64,000 nucleotides of DNA from VRUE01 sp963704515. Its GTDB lineage: Bacteria > Actinomycetota > Thermoleophilia > Solirubrobacterales > 70-9. A model generated the notes under the pieces. That model was not told where the DNA came from, made no database searches, and saw only the letters and a program-made list of their open reading frames with translations. Position numbers and translations under genes: made by a program. Shown one piece after another: positions 24,737-32,033 of this stretch; position 1 is the first letter of the stretch; every line of letters begins with the position of its first letter. The DNA is taken from the NCBI GenBank assembly GCA_963704515.1, contig OY969913.1, positions 806,001-870,000 on the forward strand, read 5' to 3'.

Positions 24737-26072
24737 CTCCCTCTTTCCAGGGGACTCGGGCGACGGTCTCGGCCTTGGCCGGGGAGAGGCCGCAATTCTC
24801 GTCGTCGCCCTCCTTGCCCTCCTCACCGTCCTCGGCCTGCTGCGTCTCGGTTGGTCCGCCTCGCTCGACACGGTCTGGGCTGAGGACGGGCCGGTCTACC
24901 TGCAGGCGGCGCTGACCGAGGGCTTCTTTCATGCCCTCGTCACGCCTTACGCCGGTTATCTGGTCGTCGTCCCGCACCTGATCGCCGAGGTGGCGACGCT
25001 TGTGCCGCTGCGCTACGCGCCGGCCGCGATCTCGATCGTCTCCGCTCTTTTTGCGGCGCTCAGCGGCCTCGCGGTCTGGGTCGCCAGCGGTGGTCACGTC
25101 CGCGACCCGTACCTGCGCGGTGGCCTCGCCCTCGCCACGGTATTCGCGGCGTCGGCCGGGCAGGAGGTGCTCGATTCGGCCGCCTACGTGCCCTGGTACA
25201 TGCTGATCGGGACGTTCTGGCTGCTCTTTTGGCGGCCGCGGACGTTGAGCGGGGCCCTCGCCGGTGGCCTCTTTGTCCTCGCCACCGGGCTCAGCACCCC
25301 CGGGGTCTGGTTCTTCGCGCCGGTGGCGGCGCTGCGGGCGCTCGCGATCCGCGACGCGCGCGACGGCATCGTGCTCGGCGGCTTCGCGCTGGGGGCCGCC
25401 GTGCAGGTGCCGGTGGTGCTCGGCCAGGAACAGGGAGCGCCGCTTTGGACGTCGCATATCTGGATCGCCTACCTGCAACGCGTCCTCGATGGAGGGATCT
25501 TGGGCCAGCGGCTGGGCGGCAATCTCTGGGAGCAGCTCGGCTGGGTGTTCTTGGTCGCGCTCTGCCTCGTTCTCCTCGTGGGTCTCGTCATCGCCTTCGC
25601 GCGCTCGCGGCCGAGTGCCCGCTGGTTCGCGGCGGTCGCGATTCCGACCTCGGTGGCGATGTTCTTCGTCTCCGTCTACCAGCGCACCGTCGGCGACAAC
25701 ATCTTCTGGTCGGCGGGCAGTTCGGGTGGCACCGCCAGCCGCTATGTGATGGTGCCGGCGCTATTGCTGATCGGCGCCTGCGTCGTCTTTGTCGACGACG
25801 CAGTAAGGGAGCGCCGCGGTCGCGGTCGCACGCTGGCGGTGGCCGGGACCGTTGCCGTGCTGATGCTCGCGGTGGCGACTTCCTTCGACATGCGCAGCTG
25901 GCAGGATCGGGGCGCCGTGTCGTGGGAGGGCTCCCTGCACGCCGCCGCGGACAAGTGCCTTGCCAAGCACGAAGAAGTGGCCGGGATCGCGACCACGCCC
26001 TACCCATTCGGGGTCCAGATACCTTGCGAACGGGTCGCCTCTTTCGCCAGCCAGACCCCCGCCGGTCACTGA
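24678..26072 (+). CDS. Polytopic membrane protein (GT-C-like)
   Basis: About 464 residues with 10-11 membrane helices. The first exoplasmic loop reads SLDTVWAEDGPVYLQAALTE, with the AEDG acidic pair typical of GT-C first loops. ATMs such as GTASRYVMVPALLLIG follow later. The C-terminal 60 residues are soluble (HAAADKCLAKHEEVAGIATT). The start is uncertain: ATG 24678 or GTG 24666, both inside the previous gene's last 70 bases. Placement between lipid-sugar enzymes and two nucleotide-sugar epimerases supports a glycan-assembly role. No specific function can be given. Confidence 0.6.
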   Translation: MPPSPPRIARLHSLRSRLDSSLFPGDSGDGLGLGRGEAAILVVALLALLTVLGLLRLGWSASLDTVWAEDGPVYLQAALTEGFFHALVTPYAGYLVVVPHLIAEVATLVPLRYAPAAISIVSALFAALSGLAVWVASGGHVRDPYLRGGLALATVFAASAGQEVLDSAAYVPWYMLIGTFWLLFWRPRTLSGALAGGLFVLATGLSTPGVWFFAPVAALRALAIRDARDGIVLGGFALGAAVQVPVVLGQEQGAPLWTSHIWIAYLQRVLDGGILGQRLGGNLWEQLGWVFLVALCLVLLVGLVIAFARSRPSARWFAAVAIPTSVAMFFVSVYQRTVGDNIFWSAGSSGGTASRYVMVPALLLIGACVVFVDDAVRERRGRGRTLAVAGTVAVLMLAVATSFDMRSWQDRGAVSWEGSLHAAADKCLAKHEEVAGIATTPYPFGVQIPCERVASFASQTPAGH

Positions 26073-26100
26073 CGCCGACGAATTGGAGAGGATGGGACCG

Positions 26101-27192
26101 ATGAACCGAGTGCTGATCACCGGTGGGGCGGGATTCGTTGGCTCCAACCTTGCCGTCTCGCTGGCCGGCCGCCACCCGGATTGGGAGGTCGTCGCCCTCG
26201 ACAACCTTTACCGCCGCGGCTCGGAACTTAATCTGCCGCGCCTCGAGGAGGCTGGGGTCGAGTTCGTCAAGGGCGACGTGCGCGAGCCCGACGACCTCAT
26301 GCGGCTGGGAGAGATCTCGGCGCTGATCGAGTGCTCGGCCGAGCCCTCGGTGATGAGCGGCGTCGACGGCGACACCGGCTACCTCGTCCACACCAACCTG
26401 ACCGGCGCCTACAACTGCCTCGAGCTGGCGCGGCGCGACGGCGCCTTCGTCGTCTTCCTCTCAACCAGCCGCGTCTACCCGGTGGCCCCGCAGCTCGAGC
26501 TGCGCCTCGACGAGGCGCCGACCCGCTTCGAGCTCGCCCCCGAGCAGGAGGTCGCGGGCGTCTCCCCGGCGGGGATCTCCGAGCGATTCCCGCTCGAGGG
26601 CGCCCGCACGCTCTACGGGGCGACCAAGCTCGCCGCCGAGCTGCTGATCGAGGAGTATCGGGCCGGGCTCGGGGTGCCGGCGGTGATCGACCGCTGCGGG
26701 GTGATCGCCGGCCCCTGGCAGATGGGCAAGGTCGACCAGGGGGTATTCACCCACTGGATGCTCGCCCACCACTTCGGCAACCCGCTCAAGTACATCGGCT
26801 ACGGGGGAACCGGCAAGCAGGTGCGCGACCTGCTCCACGTCGAGGACCTCGTCGACCTGGTCGAGCGCCAGCTGCTCGACCAGGCCTCCTGGGATGGGCG
26901 CACGGTCAACGTCGGCGGCGGCCGCGAGTGCAGCCTCTCGCTCCTGGAGACGACCGAGATCTGCCGGCGGCTGACCGGCAACGAGGTGCCGATCGAGCCG
27001 GTCGCGAAGACGCGCACCGGGGACGTGCCGATATACCTTTCGGACTGCACAAAGCTCTTTGGCCTGGACGAGTGGCGCCCCCGGCGCAGCGCCGAGCAGG
27101 TCCTCACCGACATCCACACCTGGATCGTCGCGGACGAGGACCGGATCGCCCAGGCTCTCAACATCGCCGCCACGGCGGAGGAAGGGAGATAG
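26101..27192 (+). CDS. NAD-dependent epimerase/dehydratase, CDP-paratose 2-epimerase-like
   Basis: A 363-residue extended SDR with the Rossmann motif TGGAGFVGSNLA at the N-terminus, catalytic FLSTSRVY and YGATK (YxxxK), and the segments IDRCGVIAGPWQMGKVDQG and YIGYGGTGKQVRDLLHVEDL. The latter closely resemble CDP-paratose 2-epimerases, which make CDP-tyvelose. GGAGAGG before the ATG at 26101 supports this start over ATG 26092. It is four bases upstream of a second epimerase of the same broad type, so two related sugar conversions may be encoded side by side. Confidence 0.82.
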   Translation: MNRVLITGGAGFVGSNLAVSLAGRHPDWEVVALDNLYRRGSELNLPRLEEAGVEFVKGDVREPDDLMRLGEISALIECSAEPSVMSGVDGDTGYLVHTNLTGAYNCLELARRDGAFVVFLSTSRVYPVAPQLELRLDEAPTRFELAPEQEVAGVSPAGISERFPLEGARTLYGATKLAAELLIEEYRAGLGVPAVIDRCGVIAGPWQMGKVDQGVFTHWMLAHHFGNPLKYIGYGGTGKQVRDLLHVEDLVDLVERQLLDQASWDGRTVNVGGGRECSLSLLETTEICRRLTGNEVPIEPVAKTRTGDVPIYLSDCTKLFGLDEWRPRRSAEQVLTDIHTWIVADEDRIAQALNIAATAEEGR

Positions 27193-27196
27193 ACGG

Positions 27197-28273
27197 ATGC
27201 CGGTTGCGATCGTCACTGGATCTGGGGGTCTGATTGGCTCCGAGGCCGTGGAACACCTCGTGCGCGAGGGCTTCGACGTCGTCGGCATCGAGAACGACAT
27301 GCGGGCCAGCTTCTTCGGTCCGGAGTCCTCAACGTCGCACATCACCGAGCGGCTGGTCGAGGCGCACCCGGCCGAGTTCCGCTGGATCGACGCCGACATT
27401 CGCGACGCCGAGGCGATTGAGCGGGTCTTCGGCGAGCACGCCGGCCGGATCGAGCTGGTCATCCACACGGCCGCGCAGCCCTCGCACGACTGGGCGGCGA
27501 GCGATCCACAGACCGATTTCGGCGTCAACGCGAACGGCACCCTCAACCTGCTCGAGGCGGCTCGGGCGCACTGCCGTGAGGCACCCTTCATCTTCTGCTC
27601 GACCAACAAGGTCTACGGCGACACGCCGAACCGCCTACCGCTGGAGGAACTGGAGAAGCGGCTGGAGCTGCCCGAGTCCCACCCCTTCCACAAAGGCATC
27701 GACACCTCGATGTCGATCGACTCCTCGACCCACTCGCTCTTCGGCGTCTCCAAGGCGGCGGCCGACCTGCTGGTCCAGGAGTACGGCCGCTACTTCGATA
27801 TGCCGACCGTCGCCTTCCGCGGCGGCTGCCTGACCGGGCCGCAGCACGCCGGCGCCAAGCTGCACGGCTTCCTCGCCTACCTGATGAAGTGCACGGTCAC
27901 CGGCACCCCGTACACGGTCTTCGGCTACGCCGGCAAGCAGGTGCGCGACAACATCCACAGCGCTGACCTGATCGCCGCCTTCGACGCCTACCGCCGCGCC
28001 CCGCGCCCCGCAGCCGTCTACAACATCGGCGGCGGGCGCTTCAGCAACTGCTCGATGCTGGAGGCGATCGGGATCTGCGAGCGGGTCGCCGGGCGCGAGC
28101 TGCAGTGGGAGATGGGCGAGGAGCCGAGGATCGGCGACCACCGCTGGTGGATCTCCGACCTGGCCCCGTTCGAAGCCGATTACCCCGAGTGGGGGCTGCG
28201 CTACGGGATCGAGGAGATCCTCACCGAGATGCACGAGCAAAACGTCGAGCGCTGGAGCGCGGCGCCCGCATGA
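27197..28273 (+). CDS. NAD-dependent epimerase, second CDP-paratose 2-epimerase-like enzyme
   Basis: A 358-residue extended SDR: VTGSGGLIGSEAVEHL binds NAD, FCSTNKVYGDTPNRLPL and FGVSKAAADLLVQEYG carry the active-site Ser/Thr and Lys. In place of the usual YxxxK the sequence reads LFGVSK, so the catalytic Tyr appears to be Phe, although the family's own Tyr may be offset. FRGGCLTGPQHAGAKLHG and GKQVRDNIHSADLI are RfbE-like. The stop overlaps the next ATG by four bases. It probably acts with the previous enzyme on an unknown nucleotide sugar. Confidence 0.78.
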   Translation: MPVAIVTGSGGLIGSEAVEHLVREGFDVVGIENDMRASFFGPESSTSHITERLVEAHPAEFRWIDADIRDAEAIERVFGEHAGRIELVIHTAAQPSHDWAASDPQTDFGVNANGTLNLLEAARAHCREAPFIFCSTNKVYGDTPNRLPLEELEKRLELPESHPFHKGIDTSMSIDSSTHSLFGVSKAAADLLVQEYGRYFDMPTVAFRGGCLTGPQHAGAKLHGFLAYLMKCTVTGTPYTVFGYAGKQVRDNIHSADLIAAFDAYRRAPRPAAVYNIGGGRFSNCSMLEAIGICERVAGRELQWEMGEEPRIGDHRWWISDLAPFEADYPEWGLRYGIEEILTEMHEQNVERWSAAPA

Positions 28274-29304
28274 AGCTCTCGGTGGTGATGCCGGCCCAGA
28301 ACGAGGAGGGATCGGTCGGGGCGACGGTCGAAGGCGTCGCCGCGACCCTGGATCGCGAGGGAATCGACTACGAGATCGTCGTCGTAAACGACGACTCCGA
28401 AGACTCGACCGAAGCGGTTGTCGCCGCGATCGGCGCCGAGAACCCCCGCGTGCGCGTCCACCGCTCGCACCTCGAACGAGGCTTCGGCAACGCGATCCGG
28501 GCGGGCCTCGACGTCTTCGAGGGGGACGCCGTGGCGATCGTCATGGCCGACGCCTCCGACGATCCTGAGGACCTGGTGATGTACCACCGCGTCCTCGAAG
28601 ACGGCTGGGACTGCGCCTTCGGCTCCCGTTTCATGCCCGGTGCCCAGATCCATGACTACCCGCGCCTCAAGTACATCTTCAACCGGCTCGCCAATCAGTT
28701 CATTCGCGTCCTCTTCCGCCACCGCTACAACGACACGACTAACGCCTTTAAGGCCTACCGTCGCGAGGTCATCGAGACAATCCAGCCCCTTCTCTCCAAG
28801 CACTTCAACCTCACCGTTGAGATGCCTCTCAAGGCGATCGTCCGTGGCCACTCTTACAAGGTGATCCCCACCAACTGGACCAATCGCACCACCGGCGAGG
28901 CGAAGCTGGCGATGAAGGAGATGGGCAGCCGCTACCTCTTCATCGTGCTCTACGTCTGGCTTGAGGCGACGCTCAGCCGCGGCGACTATCTGGTCAGCGA
29001 TTCGGGTCCTTCGCCGCAACGGCGGCGGCCTCCCCCCGGGACTGAATCGCCTAAGCGCTCTCGCTGGCACTGGTCGATACCGGCCGTCGGCATCCTCTTC
29101 CTGCTGGCACATTCGCAAGCGACTGGGGCAACCACTACTGGCTGGTCTACATGCAGGAGCTCGACATCAGGACCCTGCATGACCCCAGCATCTACCTGCA
29201 GTCGACGCTTGGTGCGTTCTATCCCTACTACGCCTTCTACGGTGGCACCTTCTACGCGGTCACAGGCCCGATCGCCGACCTCTTCAACACCGAAGTGGCG
29301 GTGA
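28270..29304 (+). CDS. GT2 glycosyltransferase (DPM-like) with an aberrant C-terminal extension
   Basis: Residues 1 to about 241 are a normal GT2 domain: LSVVMPAQNEEGSVGATVEG, IVVVNDDSEDSTEAVV, MADASDDPEDLVMYH (metal-binding DASDDPED) and TTNAFKAYRREVIE, ending LSRGDYLVSDSG. The frame then runs on for about 100 residues that look like out-of-frame reading of a decayed membrane-protein gene (PPPGTESPKRSRWHW...). The normal stop seems to have been lost where the pseudogene begins, near 28995-29040. The GT2 core is intact and probably functional; it would transfer a sugar to polyprenyl phosphate or a lipid acceptor. Confidence 0.72.
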   Translation: MKLSVVMPAQNEEGSVGATVEGVAATLDREGIDYEIVVVNDDSEDSTEAVVAAIGAENPRVRVHRSHLERGFGNAIRAGLDVFEGDAVAIVMADASDDPEDLVMYHRVLEDGWDCAFGSRFMPGAQIHDYPRLKYIFNRLANQFIRVLFRHRYNDTTNAFKAYRREVIETIQPLLSKHFNLTVEMPLKAIVRGHSYKVIPTNWTNRTTGEAKLAMKEMGSRYLFIVLYVWLEATLSRGDYLVSDSGPSPQRRRPPPGTESPKRSRWHWSIPAVGILFLLAHSQATGATTTGWSTCRSSTSGPCMTPASTCSRRLVRSIPTTPSTVAPSTRSQARSPTSSTPKWR

Positions 29305-29790
29305 TTGCGGCCTACGCGGGAGCGATCGCGGCCAATTACCTGGGCTGGACCGATGAACGGGGTCCGGTCAGTCGGCCTCGTCCTCCTCACCGGCAGCCAC
29401 GCGCTCTCGATGGGGTCGTCTTCTGGCGGCTGCTCGTACCCCGCGAGCGATTCCAGCTACCGCGTGGCGTATCCACCCGGCCCGGCCGGCACGGCGCAGA
29501 CGAACATCGCCACCGGCAGCTACTTCGTCTACGTCTCGGGGGCGACCCCGGTCGGCCGCAGCGAAGCCGGGCAGATGGTCGTTCGCCTCCCCGCCTCCCT
29601 GCCCCCCCGATGCGGCCGCGGACGGTCCTCGTGAGCGCCAAGGAAAGCGCCGCGGTGGTCCGTTAGCCGCTGGCTCAGCGTCGCCGCGCTGCTCATCGGC
29701 CTTGGCGGGCTGGTCGGCTACGCCGTCGTCCGCAGGCGAGCCCTCCGGAGACCGGGCTCAAACCGACGAGAAGGCGCGAAAGCTTCGTAA
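29041..29790 (+). pseudogene. Decayed polytopic membrane protein gene (GT-C-like)
   Basis: Coding signal jumps among the three forward frames. One frame gives PAVGILFLLAH (about 29083-29115); another gives DWGNHYWLVYMQELDIRTLH through YLQSTLGAFYPYYAFYGGTF and VAVIAAYAGAIAANYLGW (about 29125-29345). Later fragments include AGTAQTNIATGSYFVYVSGA. The last reads RWLSVAALLIGLGGLVGYAV with a basic tail and TAA at 29788-29790. These look like the N-terminal helices and the C-terminal anchor of one membrane protein whose middle was deleted, with several frameshifts. No intact reading remains. It marks the decaying end of the first glycan locus. Confidence 0.6.
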
Positions 29791-29800
29791 TCGCGGAAAA

Positions 29801-29818
29801 TGCCTTTTAGTAAAGGCA
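29801..29818. terminator. Short hairpin TGCCTTT-TAGT-AAAGGCA
   Basis: Perfect 7-bp stem with a 4-base loop, 10 bases after the pseudogene stop, in an AT-rich spacer. It could terminate transcription from either side because the next genes converge from the minus strand. The rest of 29819-29900 has further small dyads (GTCGAGC...GCTCGAC) but no gene. Confidence 0.4.
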
Positions 29819-29900
29819 GCACATTTCAAAATCTGAGTTCCGATATAGGCAGCACAGCACCGAGGTGCCTGGGTCGAGCCGGACCGCGAGCTCGACGCAG

Positions 29901-30206
29901 CTACCCGAGCAAGCGCGGTGGTTTCAATCGCCCTGCAAGGCGTCGGGCGGTGGCGGCAAGACCGGTTGAATCCTCAATCGGCGACGCGGCTTCGATGATC
30001 TTCTCGACGCCGTCGGGGTAGACGAGAACGACCGGCAGTCCCTCGCGCGCGTTGCGCACCAATGCCGACCCGGCGAACGGAGCCTCTGCATCAATGAAGA
30101 TCGCACCCTGTGGGTAGCGGCCAGTTCCCTCAAGCGCGGCCTTGAAGCGCTCGAAGGTCAGATCCGCTGGGTCGACGCTGCCTTCCGTTTTCAACTCCGA
30201 CGCCAT
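29901..30206 (-). CDS. Hypothetical protein paired with DUF7718 gene
   Basis: A 101-residue soluble protein that I do not recognise. It starts MASELKTEGSVDPADLTFER and contains GAIFIDAEAPFAGSALVRNA and VVLVYPDGVEKIIEA, an alternating strand-helix pattern, then a basic C-terminus (ARRLAGRLKPPRLLG). It overlaps the end of the upstream DUF7718-like gene by 16 bases, so the two are co-translated and probably work together, possibly as a toxin-antitoxin-like or accessory pair. There is no evidence for a specific activity. Confidence 0.5.
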   Translation of the reverse strand: MASELKTEGSVDPADLTFERFKAALEGTGRYPQGAIFIDAEAPFAGSALVRNAREGLPVVLVYPDGVEKIIEAASPIEDSTGLAATARRLAGRLKPPRLLG

Positions 30207-30499
30207 CCTTCGATCATCTCCTGGTAGCCCGCGCGGACTTGCTGTAGGGCAATGTTATACCCGTCGCTCGCCGTGGCCCCATCGGTCTTCTCCCCGTCCT
30301 GCTTGACCCCTGCCCGCGTGTAGCGGTGCATGTGCGACACGCCCAGATGGTTGTCGTAGACGCGAACGGTCCGCCACTCGCCTTCCTCACGGGTGAGCAG
30401 GACAACTGAGTAGCGGGTGACCTCGCCATGCTCTGTGACCAGTTCGGCAACGATCTCCGCGTCGTGAGCAAGCAGATATCGGAAATGCGCCTCAGGCAT
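30191..30499 (-). CDS. DUF7718-like protein
   Basis: A 102-residue protein: LVTEHGEVTRYSVVLLTREE, then EWRTVRVYDNHLGVSHMHRY with closely spaced histidines, then GYNIALQQVRAGYQEMIEGW. The RYDxxHG-HxH arrangement resembles DUF7718 proteins, small proteins of unknown role found in mobile or defence contexts. It is the first gene of a two-gene minus-strand unit and has an ATG at 30499. The 30500-30660 region before it contains no gene and shows only scattered short dyads. Confidence 0.55.
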   Translation of the reverse strand: MPEAHFRYLLAHDAEIVAELVTEHGEVTRYSVVLLTREEGEWRTVRVYDNHLGVSHMHRYTRAGVKQDGEKTDGATASDGYNIALQQVRAGYQEMIEGWRRS

Positions 30500-30711
30500 C
30501 GGAACCGGCTGGCAAGGCTAGTCCTACGACTGGCGTAGGCGCTTCTTCGGGTTCGCCCTTGCTGCGCAACCGGTTCGCGGCCAACAAGTTCCACTTTTAA
30601 GTAGGAGACGGCTCAATCAGGTCGGCCTGAGACAGTAGATTCCCTCGTACCGCGATAAAAACTATTTTGGGCTTGGAGGAGGACGGGAGACCTGGGCTCG
30701 GTGGGGGGAAC

Positions 30712-31920
30712 GTGCGACGCGAGGCCGCCAGCGACGTCGGCAAGGGCAGCAGCAGTGCGCGGCTCGAGCTTTCGAGCCGTCTCAGGGACCGCTGGGAGGA
30801 GATCGAGAGCGAGACGCTGATTCGCGTGCAGGCGCTCTCCGAGCCGGGGGCGCCGGACGACGTCGACTATCTGGACGGCTTGCGAAGTGCGATGTCCGCG
30901 GCGCTCGACTACGGATTCGAGGTGCTCGAATCCGACTCCGACTCCGCGACACCGCTCCCGCTCGTCCTGTTCACGCAGGCCCGCATGGCCGCCCGTTCCG
31001 GCGTCAGCCTCAAGACCGTCATTCGCCGTTACAACGCCGGCCACTTCCTTCTCGGCAGCTTCCTCGCCCAGGAGGCGCGCGACCTGCTGGACCGCGAAGA
31101 GCTGGGCCAACTCCAACGTACCCAGGAGCTCGCCTTCAATCGCCTTCTGGATGCCGTCGTCGACGAGCACACCCGGGAGCTGAGGAGTCGCCCCGTTACG
31201 CCCGAGGAGCGCCTTGCCGCCCGTATCGAAAGGCTAATCAACGGGGAGTTCGTCGACATCTCGGACCTTCGCTACGACATCGACGGCTGTCACCTCGCGA
31301 TGGTCGGCGCCGGGGCCGCGGGTGGGGAGATGGTCAAGCGGCTGAGCCCCGGCATAGACGCCGGCCTGCTGCTTGCCCCCCGCGGAGACGTCGTCTGGGC
31401 ATGGCTCGGCAGCCGCCAAGCGCTCAACCCCGACCAGGTGCTTCGCCACTTCTCGAAATCGTGGCCCTCCAACCTCTCCCTGGCCCTGGGAGAGCCCGGG
31501 TGGGGACCGACGGGGTGGCGATTAAGCCACCACCAGGCCCGCGCGGCGATCCCGATCGCGGTGCGCAGCTCGGAGCCAATCGTCCGCTACGCCGACGTCG
31601 CCCTCCTCAGCGCAGCCCTTCGCGACGAGATCCTTGCCGGATCGCTCCACCAGACCTTCCTGCAACCGCTGGAAAACGAGCGAGACGGCGGCGCCAATCT
31701 GCGCGACACGCTACGCGCCTACTTCGCCGCCGATCGTTACGCGTCCACGGCCGCTGAGACCCTCGGCATCAGCCGCCAGACCGTCAACAGCCGCCTCAGA
31801 ACCGTTGAGCGGACCCTTGGCCGGCGAATCGACCAATGCGCTCCCGAGCTCCAGACCGCCCTGCGGCTCGAAGACCTCGGCCACCCTCGGCACAGGGTCT
31901 CGGCCCGCAGCTTCAACTAA
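30712..31920 (+). CDS. PucR-family transcriptional regulator
   Basis: About 402 residues from a GTG at 30712 that follows GGGGGG; an in-frame TTG at 30667 would add 15 residues. The N-terminal and middle parts are helical with a degenerate GGDEF-like region (ARIERLINGEFVDISDLRYD; GLLLAPRGDVVWAWLGSRQA). The C-terminus carries the PucR helix-turn-helix: LRDTLRAYFAADRYASTAAE followed by TLGISRQTVNSRLRTVERTL. Such proteins respond to unknown metabolites. It lies 113 bases before the large glycosidase-repeat gene, so it may regulate that gene (inference from position). Confidence 0.85.
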   Translation: MRREAASDVGKGSSSARLELSSRLRDRWEEIESETLIRVQALSEPGAPDDVDYLDGLRSAMSAALDYGFEVLESDSDSATPLPLVLFTQARMAARSGVSLKTVIRRYNAGHFLLGSFLAQEARDLLDREELGQLQRTQELAFNRLLDAVVDEHTRELRSRPVTPEERLAARIERLINGEFVDISDLRYDIDGCHLAMVGAGAAGGEMVKRLSPGIDAGLLLAPRGDVVWAWLGSRQALNPDQVLRHFSKSWPSNLSLALGEPGWGPTGWRLSHHQARAAIPIAVRSSEPIVRYADVALLSAALRDEILAGSLHQTFLQPLENERDGGANLRDTLRAYFAADRYASTAAETLGISRQTVNSRLRTVERTLGRRIDQCAPELQTALRLEDLGHPRHRVSARSFN

Positions 31921-32033
31921 ACCCGGTCGCCTTCCACCTGTCGCGTGCGCTGAGCAAATGGAGCTAGACGCGCGCGCCCCCGCCAATGAAGGTCTCGCCT
32001 CGGAGAAACCGACCGACTGGCAAGGGGGACGAA

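Noticed and set aside
28990..31000. Insertion sequence causing the pseudogene
   Set aside because: No transposase motif, terminal inverted repeats or target duplication were found; only short hairpins are present.
31921..32033. Riboswitch before the large glycosidase gene
   Set aside because: The 113-base leader shows no recognisable conserved riboswitch core or stable multi-stem fold by eye.
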